The translations under genes were made by a program, and so were the position numbers. Below are positions 45,474-57,206 of a stretch of DNA of 64,000 nucleotides, piece by piece (position 1 is the stretch's first letter; the number at the start of each line of letters is the position of its first letter). This DNA comes from Geminocystis sp. NIES-3708. Its GTDB lineage: Bacteria > Cyanobacteriota > Cyanobacteriia > Cyanobacteriales > Cyanobacteriaceae. Location: assembly GCF_001548095.1 (NCBI RefSeq), contig NZ_AP014815.1, positions 1,735,656 to 1,799,655 of the forward strand, in the 5' to 3' direction. The notes below the pieces were generated by a model. It had not been told where the DNA came from, did no database searches, and saw nothing but the letters and a program-made list of their open reading frames with translations.

Positions 45474-45538
45474 TATTCGGAGTAAACTTTCTTTTTAGTA
45501 ACAATTTAAGTTACTATTTTAGCAATAATTAGATTTTT

Positions 45539-47317
45539 ATGCTTATAAATATGAAGTTTGTTAGTATTTTCTTAAGATTGCAGTGGCGAAAATTATTCCA
45601 TTTAATTATTATTTTTTGTACCACTACTTTACTTTTGTCTTCTTGTGCTTTAAATTCTTCTCCACAGAATCAATCAAGACTTATTCAAGCTATTTTAAGT
45701 GATCCTAAAACTTTTAATGCTGTTTTATCTCAAGAATCTCCTAACATTTTTGGCTTAACCTATGAAGGATTAATTATCGAAAATCCTCTCACGGGAGAAA
45801 TTGAACCTGCGTTAGCAGAATCTTGGACTATTTCTGAAGATAAATTAAGTATTATTTTTACTCTTAAAAATGATTTAAAATGGTCAGATGGTGAGCCTTT
45901 AACAGTTGATGATGTGATATTTAGCTATAACCAATTATATTTAAATGAGGAAATTCCCACTAATGCAAGAGATAGTTTAAGAATTGGTCAAAGTAAGGCT
46001 TTACCTATAGTTGAAAAAGTTAATGATTTACAGGTAAAATTTATAATTCCTGAACCTTTTGCACCTTTTTTAGAAAGTACTGGTTTATCAATATTACCTA
46101 AACATATTTTAGAAGAAAAAGTTACTACCAAAGGAGCAAATGGTAAGCCTCTTTTTCTTTCTTTTTGGGGTGTTGATACTCCCCCAGATCAACTAATCGT
46201 TAATGGTGCATATAAATTGAAAAATTATGCGACTTCTCAACGATTAATTTTTACAAAAAATCCCTATTATTGGCAAAAAGATAATGAAAATAATCAATTA
46301 CCTTATATAGAAGAAGTAGTATGGGAAATTGTGGAATCTACTGATACTTCTATATTGCAATTTCGCTCTGGTGGTTTAGATTCTATTACCGTTTCTCCTG
46401 AATATTTTTCCTTACTAAAAAGAGAAGAAAATCGAGGTAACTTTACTATTCATAATGGAGGTGCGGCTTACGGTACAACATTTATTAGTTTTAATCTTAA
46501 TCAAGGCTCAAGAGATGGTAAACCTCTTGTTGATCCTATTAAATCTAAATGGTTTAATAATGTTAATTTTCGCAAAGCGATCGCTTATAGTATTAACAGA
46601 GAAAGGATGATTAATAATATTTATCGAGGTTTAGGAGAAGCACAAAATTCACCTATTTCTGTACAATCACCTTTTTATGATCCTACTATTATTGGCTATG
46701 ATTATGAACCAGAATTAGCAAAAAAAATTTTATTACAAGAAGGATTCAAATATGATCAAGAAGGCAGATTATTAGACTCAGAAAATAATGAAGTGAGATT
46801 CACTTTATTAACTAATGCTGGAAATAGAATTAGAGAATCTTTAGGTTCACAAATAAAACAAGATTTAAGTCAAATTGGTATCACCGTTGATTTTACTCCT
46901 ATCGCCTTTAATGTATTAGTAGATAAACTAAGTAACTCCTTAGATTGGGAAGCCCATATTTTAGGATTTACTGGTGGCAATGAACCTAATGGAGGTGCTA
47001 ATTTATGGTTTCCTGATGGAAATTTACACGTTTTTAACCAAAAACCTCAACCCGGAAGACCACCAATTCAAGGCAGAATTATAGCAGATTGGGAAGCTAA
47101 AATTGGGAATTTATATATTGAAGGAGCAAAAGAATTAGACTTAGAAAAAAGAAAGAAAATTTATGGACAAACTCAGCAATTAGCTAATGAATATTTACCT
47201 TTAATTTATTTAGTAAATCCTTATTCTTTAGCCGCCGTTAGAAATCGTATTGAAGGAGTTGAATATTCTGCTTTAGGTGGTGCTTTTTGGAATTTAGAAA
47301 GGCTTAAAATTAAATAA
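45539..47317 (+). CDS. Extracytoplasmic oligopeptide/dipeptide ABC transporter binding lipoprotein
   Basis: The 592-residue protein has an N-terminal membrane segment followed by a lipobox LLLSSCALNS (cysteine about residue 36), so it is a lipid-anchored periplasmic protein. The family motifs of solute-binding protein class 5 follow: LTYEGLIIENPLTGEIEPAL, ESWTISEDKLSIIFTLK, DLKWSDGEPLTVDDVIFSYN and AIAYSINRERMINNIYRG. It captures peptides or similar solutes for an ABC permease, whose genes are not adjacent. Confidence 0.9.
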   Translation: MLINMKFVSIFLRLQWRKLFHLIIIFCTTTLLLSSCALNSSPQNQSRLIQAILSDPKTFNAVLSQESPNIFGLTYEGLIIENPLTGEIEPALAESWTISEDKLSIIFTLKNDLKWSDGEPLTVDDVIFSYNQLYLNEEIPTNARDSLRIGQSKALPIVEKVNDLQVKFIIPEPFAPFLESTGLSILPKHILEEKVTTKGANGKPLFLSFWGVDTPPDQLIVNGAYKLKNYATSQRLIFTKNPYYWQKDNENNQLPYIEEVVWEIVESTDTSILQFRSGGLDSITVSPEYFSLLKREENRGNFTIHNGGAAYGTTFISFNLNQGSRDGKPLVDPIKSKWFNNVNFRKAIAYSINRERMINNIYRGLGEAQNSPISVQSPFYDPTIIGYDYEPELAKKILLQEGFKYDQEGRLLDSENNEVRFTLLTNAGNRIRESLGSQIKQDLSQIGITVDFTPIAFNVLVDKLSNSLDWEAHILGFTGGNEPNGGANLWFPDGNLHVFNQKPQPGRPPIQGRIIADWEAKIGNLYIEGAKELDLEKRKKIYGQTQQLANEYLPLIYLVNPYSLAAVRNRIEGVEYSALGGAFWNLERLKIK

Positions 47318-47423
47318 TAGAAACAATAAAACAAGACTCCATTTAACAGAAGAAAAACAGGTGAACAAATAGAATAGTAAAAAAATTCTAATATTTGTGC
47401 ATTCTTAAAATAAATTTATTGAC

Positions 47424-47465
47424 AAAAAAACACCCCCACCTTTTGAAAGTAAGGGGTTGGGGGTG
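47424..47465 (-). terminator. Rho-independent terminator downstream of rpoC2
   Basis: The stem CACCCCCACC (47431-47440) pairs with GGTTGGGGGTG (to 47465), with an inner CTTT/AAAG. On the minus strand it is followed by a run of seven T residues (47424-47430 as A on the plus strand). It lies 70 bp after the rpoC2 stop and probably ends the rpoB operon. It may also serve the convergent oligopeptide-binding gene. Confidence 0.8.
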
Positions 47466-47533
47466 AAGGCTAAACAAATTAGCCTCAACGTTGAAAACAC
47501 CTAAGAAAGAAAATAAAAAATAGGTAATAGAGT

Positions 47534-50500
47534 CTAATCGTCATCATAATCAGAATCATCTTCATAATCTTGATCATCATCATCATAGTTATGATCACCA
47601 TCATCATACTCACTATCATCGTCAATAAATGATTCTTCAGGAGATAAAACTCTGGCGACTTGATCATCAATAATTACATCTTCCACTTCACTCATCGATA
47701 ATGAATTATTATCATCTTGTTCCCAAGAATCACTATAAGAGATTATATTTGATACATTAGGTTCAGGATCATCCCAATCAAGATGATGGTCATAGGCATT
47801 ATAACCAGTACCAGCAGGAATTAAACGACCGATAATGACGTTTTCTTTTAAACCTCTTAACCAATCTGATTTACCTTCAATAGCCGCTTCTGTTAATACT
47901 CTGGTGGTTTCTTGGAAACTAGCCGCCGAAATAAAGCTATCAGTATTCAAACTAGATTTTGTGATACCCATGAGCATCGGAGTATATTGAATAGGTGCAC
48001 CACCAGTAATAGCCATGGTTTCGTTATCCTTAGCTATTTCTCGTAATTCTACTAATTCACCCGGTAAACGAATAGTATCACCACCATCATCAATTCTGAC
48101 TTTTGATGTCATTTGACGAACAATCACTTCAATGTGTTTATCAGAAATATCAATACCTTGAGATTGATAAACTCCTTGTACTTGATTAACCAAGAATAAT
48201 TGAGCTTTTTGTAAGGCAGCTAATGCGGCATCATACATTCCCATATGTTCTTGATAATATTCATAAAATACCTCTAACATTTCGTGAGGGCTAGGTAAAC
48301 CATCAGTTACAGGTTCACCCACTTCTACTCGTTGATTATCGTTAACGATGATATTTTGATTTTGGTTGAGGGGATATTCAGAAATAGTACCATCATCCTC
48401 AATAACTTTAATATCGATCGCCTCATCATCTCGGTATTCTACTTGACAAACACCCGGTCTGCGAGATAATAAAGCAGGTTCTTTTGGTTTACGAGCTTCA
48501 AGTAATTCCTCAATTCTTGGTAAACCTTGGACAATATCACCCGTTTTAGCCCGTTCAAATACGAGTAATACTAAGTTATCGCCCCGTTGTACTAAGTCTC
48601 CTTGTTCGATGTGTAAAATAGCACCGGGTGACACACGATAAGGACGAGCATAACGTAATGTTAATTTTCCTTTCCCTATGTGTGTAATAATCCCAGATTC
48701 AGGGAAAGATATTGTTTTATCGATGTCTAAATAATCACTTTGAGTAACATAATTTCCTACTTTCTTCTGTAATTTTGTGTCAACATCGAACTCAATATCA
48801 ATATTATCAATATCTCTGACAACTAAAATACGGCGAATTGCCTCAACGCCTTCACGAATCCCTTGAATAGTACCATTTTCTAAACAAAGAATTTCCGTTG
48901 TGCCAACTACCTCACCCGGAGCAATTTCTTGTCCATCGGTAACTAAAACACGGGTGATGATATTCGATTCTGATTCCATTTCTCGACGCAACATCACAGA
49001 TTCTAAAACCACGATTTGCAGACGGAAAGCATCTTCATCAGTTTCATGGGGAATTAACTCAATATCAGCACTCAAGCCCTCAACGGTTTCTAACACTAAC
49101 TGAGTAGTAACAAGTTGAACACCTTCAACACTTTTAACTCTTTCGCCATCTTTAAAGAAAGTACGCAATACAGGACGTAAATTAATTGCACCTCCAGCAC
49201 TATTTAAAGACTCTTGGGAAGGAGATTGAGTAGTATTAAAAATTTCATACTGTTTCATGGGACGCAGTAATAAACCAACGCCCTCGTTAGTATCAACAAA
49301 TTCTGCTAAAAATTCATCCTCTGTAACTGAACCAGGGGCGATTTGTGTACCGGGAGCAATAATAGTAGCATCTTCAATAGTAGCTAAGTATTCGGGATCT
49401 AAATCCATATATAGCTGTCCGGGTTTAATGATTATTTCCCGTAAAATGTCATTTTTTTGAATTACCTCTACAATACCGCTCGATTGACAGAAAATATCTT
49501 TAACGACTTCTGTACCAGCTTCCACATATTGACCATCTTCTACTAATAGTAAGGAGATGTCTTTATTAATTTCATGACTTTCTTCAGGAATCCAAATTAA
49601 AGTGCCTTCTTTTATGACTTCATAACCTTGTTTACGATTGCCTCTTCCAGTTTCTAAACCTGCATAACGCATAATCCCACCAGTATTAGTACGGAAGCTA
49701 TCATCAATTAATTCTGCAACTACCTGATTGTTCTGTACTTTTGTACCGGGGACAACTTTTAAAGCAAAACGATCACCTTTAGGAGTATGAATAACATATT
49801 GTTGTTGACTACCATTATGTTCTAGGTAAATATCTGCTTGATCTAAAGAAACGGAAGCCGTAATAATTTCAATTTCCCGACTACCTTCTTCAAAACGACA
49901 AACTCCGCCACTTTTAGTTCTGAGTTTAGTTTCTGCTAAAACTGAACCAATTTCAATTTTATCACCGTTTTTAACTACAGGTTCAGCACCTGGTGGCAAG
50001 TTGTAAACTTGTCCTGAGAGTACCCAAATTAAACCATTACGGGTAACAGTAGTAGTAGTATTACCCTGTCTATCAGTTTTACTTTCAGGGGAAATATCAG
50101 CAAAATAGACCTCACCAGATAGATCCGAAGAAACATCTTTCGTCACTCTTTCTGTTGAGCGAGTTTTTTGAGGCATTACTTCGGCTAATAGATCATCAAC
50201 TTGTACGGTATCACCTTCTCTGACGGCTAATAAACTAGCGGCAGGAACATTGATTTTCGCATCACCGACTATAATATTACCAGCAATTTCCACTAATAAC
50301 TTTTGATCTCCATGACGAGTACGAGTATCACGAACTTTTAGTTTTTTATCAAATTTAACCGTACCAGCTTTAGGAGTTATAATACGTTGAGCTACTTCCC
50401 CTGTAAACACCCCTCCAGTATGGAAAGTACGCATGGTTAACTGAGTACCGGGTTCACCGATAGATTGAGCGGCAATAATACCAATAGCTTCACCCATGTT

Positions 50501-51445
50501 TACCCAATCTCCGTGAGCCAAAGACCAACCATAACACTTTTGACATACAGAACGAGCAGTTTCACAAGTAAGAGGAGATCTGACTTTCACTTTATCTACT
50601 GCCTTACCGATAGCTTTTGCTAAATCAGCATCAATAGCTTGGTTACGAACACCGATAACTTCACCAGTAGCTGGATCGATGACATCTTCTCCCAATACAC
50701 GACCTAAGAGGCGATCGCCTAAAGGAATTAAAGTTCGTTCCCCGTCTTTCATGGGTAAAACCGTAACACCTCTTGTTGTACCACAATCAGTCTCACGAAT
50801 AATAACATCTTGAGAAACATCCACCAAACGACGGGTTAAATAACCCGAGTCTGCTGTACGCAATGCGGTATCAACTAAACCTTTTCTTGCACCGTAAGAA
50901 GAGATAATATATTCTGTAACAGTTAAACCTTCACGGAAATTAGTTTTAATCGGTAAATCGATGATTTCTCCCTGAGGATCTGCCATCAAGCCACGCATAC
51001 CGACTAACTGACGAACTTGGCTAATATTTCCCCTTGCTCCAGAAAATGCCATCATATAGACAGAATTGAGAGGATCAGATTGACGGAAATTCCGCACGAC
51101 TTCATCTTTAAGAGATTCAGAAGTATCATTCCATGTATCGATTACTTTCTGAAAACGTTCAACTTCTGTAATTTCGCCATTAGCGTAACGGTTGATCGTT
51201 TTTTTTATGGTAGTCTCTGCCTCGGCTAACATCGCTTTTTTGGCTTCAGGAACTTTTAAATCTTCTACACTGATTGACACTGCCGCCTGAGTAGCATAAC
51301 GAAAACCCATTGTCTTCAATTTATCACAAACAGAAGCACAACGAGCAGAACCATATTCAGTAAAGGTTTTAGAAATAAGTTTTTTAAGAGCACCTTTATC
51401 GATAACGATGTTATAAAAAGTTTGAGTTTTTTTCTCAGTAGGCAT
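47534..51445 (-). CDS. rpoC2: RNA polymerase subunit beta-double-prime, RpoC2
   Basis: In cyanobacteria and plastids the bacterial beta-prime subunit is split, and RpoC2 holds its C-terminal part, including the trigger loop and the lineage-specific insertion. The 1303-residue product begins [20 protein letters not shown] and includes [20 protein letters not shown], then [20 protein letters not shown], the zinc-binding cysteines [20 protein letters not shown] and [15 protein letters not shown]. The last 60 residues are extraordinarily acidic (runs of Asp and Glu ending [11 protein letters not shown]). It follows rpoB directly by 72 bp; rpoC1, usually between them, is absent here. Confidence 0.98.
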   Translation of the reverse strand: MPTEKKTQTFYNIVIDKGALKKLISKTFTEYGSARCASVCDKLKTMGFRYATQAAVSISVEDLKVPEAKKAMLAEAETTIKKTINRYANGEITEVERFQKVIDTWNDTSESLKDEVVRNFRQSDPLNSVYMMAFSGARGNISQVRQLVGMRGLMADPQGEIIDLPIKTNFREGLTVTEYIISSYGARKGLVDTALRTADSGYLTRRLVDVSQDVIIRETDCGTTRGVTVLPMKDGERTLIPLGDRLLGRVLGEDVIDPATGEVIGVRNQAIDADLAKAIGKAVDKVKVRSPLTCETARSVCQKCYGWSLAHGDWVNMGEAIGIIAAQSIGEPGTQLTMRTFHTGGVFTGEVAQRIITPKAGTVKFDKKLKVRDTRTRHGDQKLLVEIAGNIIVGDAKINVPAASLLAVREGDTVQVDDLLAEVMPQKTRSTERVTKDVSSDLSGEVYFADISPESKTDRQGNTTTTVTRNGLIWVLSGQVYNLPPGAEPVVKNGDKIEIGSVLAETKLRTKSGGVCRFEEGSREIEIITASVSLDQADIYLEHNGSQQQYVIHTPKGDRFALKVVPGTKVQNNQVVAELIDDSFRTNTGGIMRYAGLETGRGNRKQGYEVIKEGTLIWIPEESHEINKDISLLLVEDGQYVEAGTEVVKDIFCQSSGIVEVIQKNDILREIIIKPGQLYMDLDPEYLATIEDATIIAPGTQIAPGSVTEDEFLAEFVDTNEGVGLLLRPMKQYEIFNTTQSPSQESLNSAGGAINLRPVLRTFFKDGERVKSVEGVQLVTTQLVLETVEGLSADIELIPHETDEDAFRLQIVVLESVMLRREMESESNIITRVLVTDGQEIAPGEVVGTTEILCLENGTIQGIREGVEAIRRILVVRDIDNIDIEFDVDTKLQKKVGNYVTQSDYLDIDKTISFPESGIITHIGKGKLTLRYARPYRVSPGAILHIEQGDLVQRGDNLVLLVFERAKTGDIVQGLPRIEELLEARKPKEPALLSRRPGVCQVEYRDDEAIDIKVIEDDGTISEYPLNQNQNIIVNDNQRVEVGEPVTDGLPSPHEMLEVFYEYYQEHMGMYDAALAALQKAQLFLVNQVQGVYQSQGIDISDKHIEVIVRQMTSKVRIDDGGDTIRLPGELVELREIAKDNETMAITGGAPIQYTPMLMGITKSSLNTDSFISAASFQETTRVLTEAAIEGKSDWLRGLKENVIIGRLIPAGTGYNAYDHHLDWDDPEPNVSNIISYSDSWEQDDNNSLSMSEVEDVIIDDQVARVLSPEESFIDDDSEYDDGDHNYDDDDQDYEDDSDYDDD

Positions 51446-51517
51446 ATTTCTTAGTTGATAGGTAAAGGAAAAATCAAGGATAGAATTAGTAATTGTTAAT
51501 TGTTAATTATTCGTTAT

Positions 51518-54500
51518 TTAATACTCGTCTTCATCATCTTGACCTAAACTAGCAAGATTCTCATAAGTAGGACGTTTAGGGGTACGATTACCTGTATCCA
51601 TGAGATTAATTTCAACTTCTTCATTGTCTTCTAATACTTTATGGACAGAAACATCTAAGCCTAAAGATTGTAATTCTCTCAACAATACTTTAAAAGATTC
51701 AGGAGTGCCGGGGCGAGGAATCGCTTTACCTTTGACAATAGCATTCAAAGCCTCATTACGTCCTTGCATATCGTCAGATTTAACAGTTAGTAACTCTTGT
51801 AAAGTATAAGCCGCACCATAAGCCTCTAACGCCCATACCTCCATTTCTCCGAATCTCTGTCCCCCTTGTTGAGCTTTACCGCCAAGAGGTTGTTGTGTCA
51901 CTAAAGAGTAAGGACCTGTAGAACGAGCATGAATTTTATCATCCACTAAGTGGACCAATTTGAGCATATAAGCTTTACCCACCGTCACAGGGCGATCAAA
52001 TGGTTCACCAGTACGACCATCATATAACTGAATTTTGCCCGGATTAGCTTCATCAAAAACCCATTCTTTACCCGGTTTTCTGGCGGCTTCTCGTAAGAGA
52101 TCATTTACGGTGTTACGGGATGCTTCTTCACCATACATCTCATCAAAAGGAGTCATTTTAAAACGATAGCCCAACTGTTCACCAGCCCAGCCTAAAAGAC
52201 ATTCAAATACTTGACCGACATTCATCCGAGAAGGCACACCCAAAGGATTTAAGACAATATCAACGGGGCTTCCATCAGGGCAATAAGGCATATCTTGACG
52301 GGCTAAAATTCTAGAAATAATCCCTTTATTACCATGGCGTCCAGCCATTTTATCCCCTACTTGAATCTTCCGTTTTTGAGCGATATAAACTCGGACAACC
52401 ATGTTTGCCCCAGGTGGTAATTCGTCACCCTGTTCACGGGTAAATACTCGCACATAGACAACCCGTCCTTTTTCTCCGTTAGGAAGACGTAAAGAATTAT
52501 CACGAACATCTCTAGCTTTTTCTCCGAAAATCGCCCGTAATAATTTTTCTTCAGGGGGTTGATCTGACTCTCCTTTTGGAGTAACTTTACCGACTAAAAT
52601 ATCGCCAGATTCTACCCATGCACCAACTCGGATAATACCTTGTTCATCGAGGTTTAAAAGGGCATCTTCCCCCACATTAGGGATTTCACGGGTAATTTCT
52701 TCAGGTCCTAATTTAGTTTGACGGGCTTCAATTTCGTGCTTTTCGATGTGAATAGTAGTATAAATATCTTCTTGTACTAATCTTTCACTGATTAAGATAG
52801 CATCTTCGTAGTTATAACCTTCCCAAGGCATATAGGCTACGGTGATGTTATTTCCTAACGCTAATTCTCCTCCTTCAGTGGCTGAACCATCTGCTAATAC
52901 TTGACCGGGTACAACTTCTTCTCCCTCATCTACTAAAGGTTTTTGATTTAAACAAGTATCTTGGTTAGAACGCTCATATTTTTGGAGATTATAGACAATT
53001 TCACGATTATCATCAGTTTTGAGCTTAATTTTTTTAGCATCAGCGTAAGTAATCGTACCATGATCACGGGAAACAATTACCATTCCTGAATCTCGTGCTG
53101 CTTGTCCCTCTAAACCAGTACCCACTAAAGGACGTTCTGCCCGTAATAATGGTACTGCTTGACGTTGCATATTCGATCCCATTAAGGCACGGTTAGCGTC
53201 ATCATGTTCCAAGAAAGGAATCATCGAAGTCGCCACAGAAACAATTTGCACAGGAGAAACCGCTACATAATCCACTTGAGTTGGTGAAGTAGTAGAAAAT
53301 TCTTGACGATAACGAATAGGTACACTTTCCCCTAAAATGATTCCGTTTTCATCAGTAGATAAATCTCCTGGGGCAACTCTTTTATCATCTTCTTCATCGG
53401 CAGTTAAATATTCGGGGGGTAAATCCCAACGTACTTTGCCGTTTTCGACTTTGTAATAGGGAGTAGCAATAAATCCATATTCGTTTACACGGGCATAGGT
53501 AGCTAATGAACCGATTAACCCTGCGTTTGGACCTTCAGGAGTTTCTACAGGACAAATACGTCCATAATGGCTAGGGTGAATATCACGCACGGCAAAACCA
53601 GCACGATCTCGACTTAAACCCCCTGGTCCTAATGCTGAAATACGACGTTTATGAGTCAATTCCGCTAAGGGGTTTGTTTGATCCATGAACTGGGATAACT
53701 GAGAAGAGCCAAAAAACTCTTTAATAGCAGCTACTAATGGTTTAGGATTAACCAACGCCGCAGGAGTTAAGGTATTGGGATCACCTACAGTCATTCTTTC
53801 TCGAATAATACGCTCTAAACGAGATAAACCGACTCTAACTTGGTTTTGGAGTAATTCACCGACACTTCTTACTCGACGATTACCGAGGTGATCAATGTCA
53901 TCAACGTTACCGATGTCAAATTCAAGGTTAATTAAATAATCAACCACTGATAAAATATCTTCTACGGTTAAGACTCTCATATTGTAGGGAACTGTAAGAC
54001 GAAGTTTTTTGTTCATCTTATAACGTCCAACTTTACCTAAATCGTAGCGTTTAGGATCAAAGAAACGAGTTTCTAATAATGCTTGTCCTCCGCTCACTGT
54101 AGGTGGTTCACCCGGACGTAATTTACGATATAGCTCCATTAAGGCTTCGTCGGTGGTGGGATTACCTTCTTTTTCAAGGGTTTTTTCGTAAAAATCGGGG
54201 TGACGGAGACGATCTAATATTTCACGATCGCTCAATCCCATGGCTTTTAAGAGTACTTGAGCCGAGATTTTGCGAGTTTTATCAATTCTTACCCAAACAA
54301 CGCCGTGCTTATCGGTTTCAAATTTTAACCATGCGCCTCGATTAGGAATTACCGAAGCAGAGTAAGTTCTTTTACCGTTTTTGTCCAATTCCGATTTAAA
54401 ATAAACACCGGGCGATCGCACAATTTGATTGACAATGACCCGTTCCGCACCATTAATCAAGAATGTACCTCGATCAGTCATCAAAGGTAAATCACCGATA

Positions 54501-54784
54501 AATACTTCTTGTTCTTTACGTTCTCCTGTTTCCTTGTTTAATAGTAATGTAGGGACATAAACTTGTACGGAGTAACTAGCATCTCTTTTTTTTGCTTCTT
54601 CAATATAGTATTTTGGTTCTTTTAGACGATATTTCTCGCCGATGAAATGCAATTCTAGTTTACCTGCATAATCGGTTATTGGTGTAAAACTGTTGAGTTC
54701 TTCAATAATACCATGCTCTAAAAACCATTTGTAGCTAGAGCGTTGAATTTCGATTAAATCAGGTAACAGTTCTTGGGTTCTCAT
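51518..54784 (-). CDS. rpoB: RNA polymerase beta subunit RpoB
   Basis: The 1088-residue subunit starts [20 protein letters not shown] at an ATG with an in-frame stop two codons upstream, fixing the start. The core motifs of the beta subunit are present: [20 protein letters not shown] near residue 415, [20 protein letters not shown] with [46 protein letters not shown], and [20 protein letters not shown]. Like other cyanobacterial RpoB it lacks the long enterobacterial insertions. Its C-terminus is short and acidic (GQDDEDEY). It follows tatD and precedes rpoC2. Confidence 0.98.
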   Translation of the reverse strand: MRTQELLPDLIEIQRSSYKWFLEHGIIEELNSFTPITDYAGKLELHFIGEKYRLKEPKYYIEEAKKRDASYSVQVYVPTLLLNKETGERKEQEVFIGDLPLMTDRGTFLINGAERVIVNQIVRSPGVYFKSELDKNGKRTYSASVIPNRGAWLKFETDKHGVVWVRIDKTRKISAQVLLKAMGLSDREILDRLRHPDFYEKTLEKEGNPTTDEALMELYRKLRPGEPPTVSGGQALLETRFFDPKRYDLGKVGRYKMNKKLRLTVPYNMRVLTVEDILSVVDYLINLEFDIGNVDDIDHLGNRRVRSVGELLQNQVRVGLSRLERIIRERMTVGDPNTLTPAALVNPKPLVAAIKEFFGSSQLSQFMDQTNPLAELTHKRRISALGPGGLSRDRAGFAVRDIHPSHYGRICPVETPEGPNAGLIGSLATYARVNEYGFIATPYYKVENGKVRWDLPPEYLTADEEDDKRVAPGDLSTDENGIILGESVPIRYRQEFSTTSPTQVDYVAVSPVQIVSVATSMIPFLEHDDANRALMGSNMQRQAVPLLRAERPLVGTGLEGQAARDSGMVIVSRDHGTITYADAKKIKLKTDDNREIVYNLQKYERSNQDTCLNQKPLVDEGEEVVPGQVLADGSATEGGELALGNNITVAYMPWEGYNYEDAILISERLVQEDIYTTIHIEKHEIEARQTKLGPEEITREIPNVGEDALLNLDEQGIIRVGAWVESGDILVGKVTPKGESDQPPEEKLLRAIFGEKARDVRDNSLRLPNGEKGRVVYVRVFTREQGDELPPGANMVVRVYIAQKRKIQVGDKMAGRHGNKGIISRILARQDMPYCPDGSPVDIVLNPLGVPSRMNVGQVFECLLGWAGEQLGYRFKMTPFDEMYGEEASRNTVNDLLREAARKPGKEWVFDEANPGKIQLYDGRTGEPFDRPVTVGKAYMLKLVHLVDDKIHARSTGPYSLVTQQPLGGKAQQGGQRFGEMEVWALEAYGAAYTLQELLTVKSDDMQGRNEALNAIVKGKAIPRPGTPESFKVLLRELQSLGLDVSVHKVLEDNEEVEINLMDTGNRTPKRPTYENLASLGQDDEDEY

Positions 54785-54924
54785 AAGTCAGTTGTCAATT
54801 ATCGGTTATTTGATTATCGTATAAGTGAAGATTGTTTTGAAAAAAAATTTTCGGAAATTAGACAATAATTTATTCTTCAAACTTGAGGTTCAAAATTAAA
54901 ATTAATGGTCTTTCCAATTTTGTG

Positions 54925-55701
54925 TTAAATTTTAAACAATCTAGAAGCGTTGTCGTAAGTTTGTTCAGCGATCGTTTCCAGTGATTCTCCTCTAATTTCC
55001 GCTAGTTTTTCTGCTACATGAACGACATAAGAAGGTTCATTTCTTTTGCCCCGATAAGGTGTCGGTGCAAGAAAAGGACAATCAGTTTCAATTAAAAGGC
55101 GATCGCTTGGTACGATAGAAGCACTAGCATGAACGGTTTTGGCATTTTTAAAAGTAACAACGCCACTAAAACTAATATACATTCCTAGGTCTAAAAACCA
55201 TTGAGTTTCTTCTGGATTTCCAGCCCAACAGTGCATTACTCCTGTTACTTCTCCTTTTTCACGGATAAATTTACGCAAAATATCCTGTAGAGTACTAGCA
55301 GCGTCCCTACAGTGAATAATAACTGGTTTATTTAGTAGTTGGGCGATGGTCAATTGTTGCCAAAAAACTTCTTTTTGTAGCTCTTGTTGATCATCTTTAT
55401 AAAAATCTAAGCCCATTTCACCAATGGCGACAACTTTGGGATAAGATTGAGCGGATTTTAAAATTTGTTGGTAGGTTTTTTCCCCTTGCCATTTTTGGGC
55501 ATCTAGCGGGTGTAAACCTACGGCACAGTACAACTCAGGGAATTGTAAAGACAACTGTTTAATACTCTCAAATTCGTCAGGATGGACACAGGAGTGAACT
55601 AATTTACTAATTCCTGCAGACTGCCAACGGGCAGATACTGAATCCAAATCTTCTTTGAATAAATCAAAGTTTACATGAACATGGGTATCTATTAGTTGCA
55701 T
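54925..55701 (-). CDS. tatD: TatD-family metal-dependent hydrolase
   Basis: The 258-residue TIM-barrel protein has all the metal ligands of the TatD DNase family: [10 protein letters not shown] near the N-terminus, [20 protein letters not shown] with the Glu and Asp, [22 protein letters not shown], and [20 protein letters not shown] near the end. Family members act as 3'-5' exonucleases on DNA or RNA. Its position between rpsT and rpoB is a conserved cyanobacterial gene order. Confidence 0.93.
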   Translation of the reverse strand: MQLIDTHVHVNFDLFKEDLDSVSARWQSAGISKLVHSCVHPDEFESIKQLSLQFPELYCAVGLHPLDAQKWQGEKTYQQILKSAQSYPKVVAIGEMGLDFYKDDQQELQKEVFWQQLTIAQLLNKPVIIHCRDAASTLQDILRKFIREKGEVTGVMHCWAGNPEETQWFLDLGMYISFSGVVTFKNAKTVHASASIVPSDRLLIETDCPFLAPTPYRGKRNEPSYVVHVAEKLAEIRGESLETIAEQTYDNASRLFKI

Positions 55702-55787
55702 TTTTGATAAGTGATTGAGTTATCATTAATTTTCCCGTGGGGGACTAATAATCATAACACGGAGTTGTTCATCTTTTTCAATACTTA

Positions 55788-56084
55788 TTAAGAGGCTTGA
55801 GGTACAAGGGTTTTTAAAGCTCTTGCTAATCTTGATTTTTTTCTAGCAGCATTATTTTTGTGATAAACACCTGTTTTTACTGCTTTATCAATTTTGCTGT
55901 AAGCCATAGACATAGCTGTATTAACTGTTTGTAACTGTTCGTCACTAGGAGCAGAGGCATAAGCTTCTACTGCTTGAAAATATTTTTTCATCAAAGTTTT
56001 AACCGCAGATTTGTAAGACTTATTACGCATACGGTTACGTTCGTTGATTGCGATTCTTTTGAGTGCAGATTTTGAATTAGCCAC
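55788..56084 (-). CDS. rpsT: Ribosomal protein S20
   Basis: S20 binds 16S rRNA in the small ribosomal subunit. I place the start at the GTG at 56084, giving 98 residues beginning [20 protein letters not shown] after the initiator, the standard S20 N-terminus. A longer frame to 56165 exists but its extra 27 residues do not resemble S20. The rest, including [20 protein letters not shown], is typical and strongly basic. It heads the rpsT-tatD-rpoB-rpoC2 block. Confidence 0.95.
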   Translation of the reverse strand: MANSKSALKRIAINERNRMRNKSYKSAVKTLMKKYFQAVEAYASAPSDEQLQTVNTAMSMAYSKIDKAVKTGVYHKNNAARKKSRLARALKTLVPQAS

Positions 56085-56372
56085 TATCTTATTCTTAATA
56101 TAGATTACTTTAATTAAATATATCAGACAAAACTCCTGAAACAGGAATTTATCAGTTTTATTCATAGAATATTCAGAATATCTATTTTAACTTTGATATG
56201 GTCTATTGACAAGGGCTGATTTTATCAGAGATTTCCTTTCTGCAAATAGATATAGAACTTATTTGGGATTTTAAGAATATGAGTTATCATTTGATCAAAA
56301 ATTATTATTATAATCTTCACAATCAGGCATTTAAGTAGTCTCACTGATTTTGAGTGAGAGATCTATTGAAAC

Positions 56373-56537
56373 TTGATTGCCAAAAAAAAACCTACTAATC
56401 CTTTAAAATGGACTAAAAGACGAATTGTTGATAATTTTTTATTAACTAGAATTTATCCTCAGAGAATTAATGGGTATATGCCGAAACAAACAAAAAAATT
56501 AGAATTGAATATTCCCCAAAAAAATCGAAAAAAGTGA
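56373..56537 (+). CDS. Possible very short basic ORF upstream of the response regulator
   Basis: A 54-codon frame from a TTG reads MIAKKKPTNPLKWTKRRIVD and ends LELNIPQKNRKK, strongly basic, with its stop four bases before the response-regulator ATG. It has no strong ribosome site and no recognised family. If translated it could couple to the regulator gene. It falls within the otherwise gene-free 375-bp gap after rpsT, in which I see no other feature. Confidence 0.3.
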   Translation: MIAKKKPTNPLKWTKRRIVDNFLLTRIYPQRINGYMPKQTKKLELNIPQKNRKK

Positions 56538-56540
56538 TTT

Positions 56541-57206
56541 ATGCGGTTACTGTTAATCGAAGATGATCCTGATTTATCAAACTCAATAAAAGCGGAATTG
56601 AAACTTCTAGGTTATGCTGCAGATGTCGCTTTTGATGGAGAGGAAGGAGAATTTTTAGGTACGACGGAAAGTTACGATGTTGTTATCCTTGACCTAGGTT
56701 TACCAAAAATGTCAGGTTTGGAAGTGTTAAAACTTTGGCGACAGGCTGGTAATAACGTACCCGTGATTGTGTTGACGGCACGAGATGCTTGGCATGAAAA
56801 AGTCGATGGATTTAAAGCAGGTGCTGATGATTATTTGGGCAAACCCTTTCATTTTGAAGAATTGTTGGCTCGTCTTCAAGCAGTTCTTAAGCGTGTTCAA
56901 GTTCGCCTCCAAGAAAAACTTAGTCTATTTGGGATTGAACTAGATGAGGAGCAACAAAGTGTCTCAATTAATGGTCAAAAATCAGTCATACTAACCGCTT
57001 TAGAATTTCGCTTGTTACGTTATTTAATGACGCATCCTAATAGGGTGTTAAGCAAATATCAGTTAATGGAACATATATATGAATACGACGGTGATCCAGA
57101 AAGTAATGTTATAGAGGTTTATATTAACCGATTGCGGCATATTGTGGGAAAAGATTTAATTATCAACCGCCGTGGGCAAGGCTATTTATTTGGTAAAAAT
57201 CGATGA
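56541..57206 (+). CDS. OmpR-family response regulator
   Basis: The 221-residue protein has a receiver domain (about 1-115) with acidic Glu7-Asp8-Asp9, phosphoacceptor Asp51 in VVILDLGLPKMSGLEVL, Thr in IVLTARDAW, and Lys in YLGKPFHFEELLAR. A winged-helix DNA-binding domain follows (about 130-220) with LTALEFRLLRYLMTHPNRVL and NVIEVYINRLRHIVGKDLII. It is phosphorylated by the kinase encoded next, which overlaps it by 4 bp. Targets are unknown; the RTX gene downstream is one candidate. Confidence 0.93.
   Translation: MRLLLIEDDPDLSNSIKAELKLLGYAADVAFDGEEGEFLGTTESYDVVILDLGLPKMSGLEVLKLWRQAGNNVPVIVLTARDAWHEKVDGFKAGADDYLGKPFHFEELLARLQAVLKRVQVRLQEKLSLFGIELDEEQQSVSINGQKSVILTALEFRLLRYLMTHPNRVLSKYQLMEHIYEYDGDPESNVIEVYINRLRHIVGKDLIINRRGQGYLFGKNR

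Noticed and set aside
56085-56165. N-terminal extension of rpsT
   Set aside because: The extra 27 residues do not resemble S20, and the GTG at 56084 gives the standard start.
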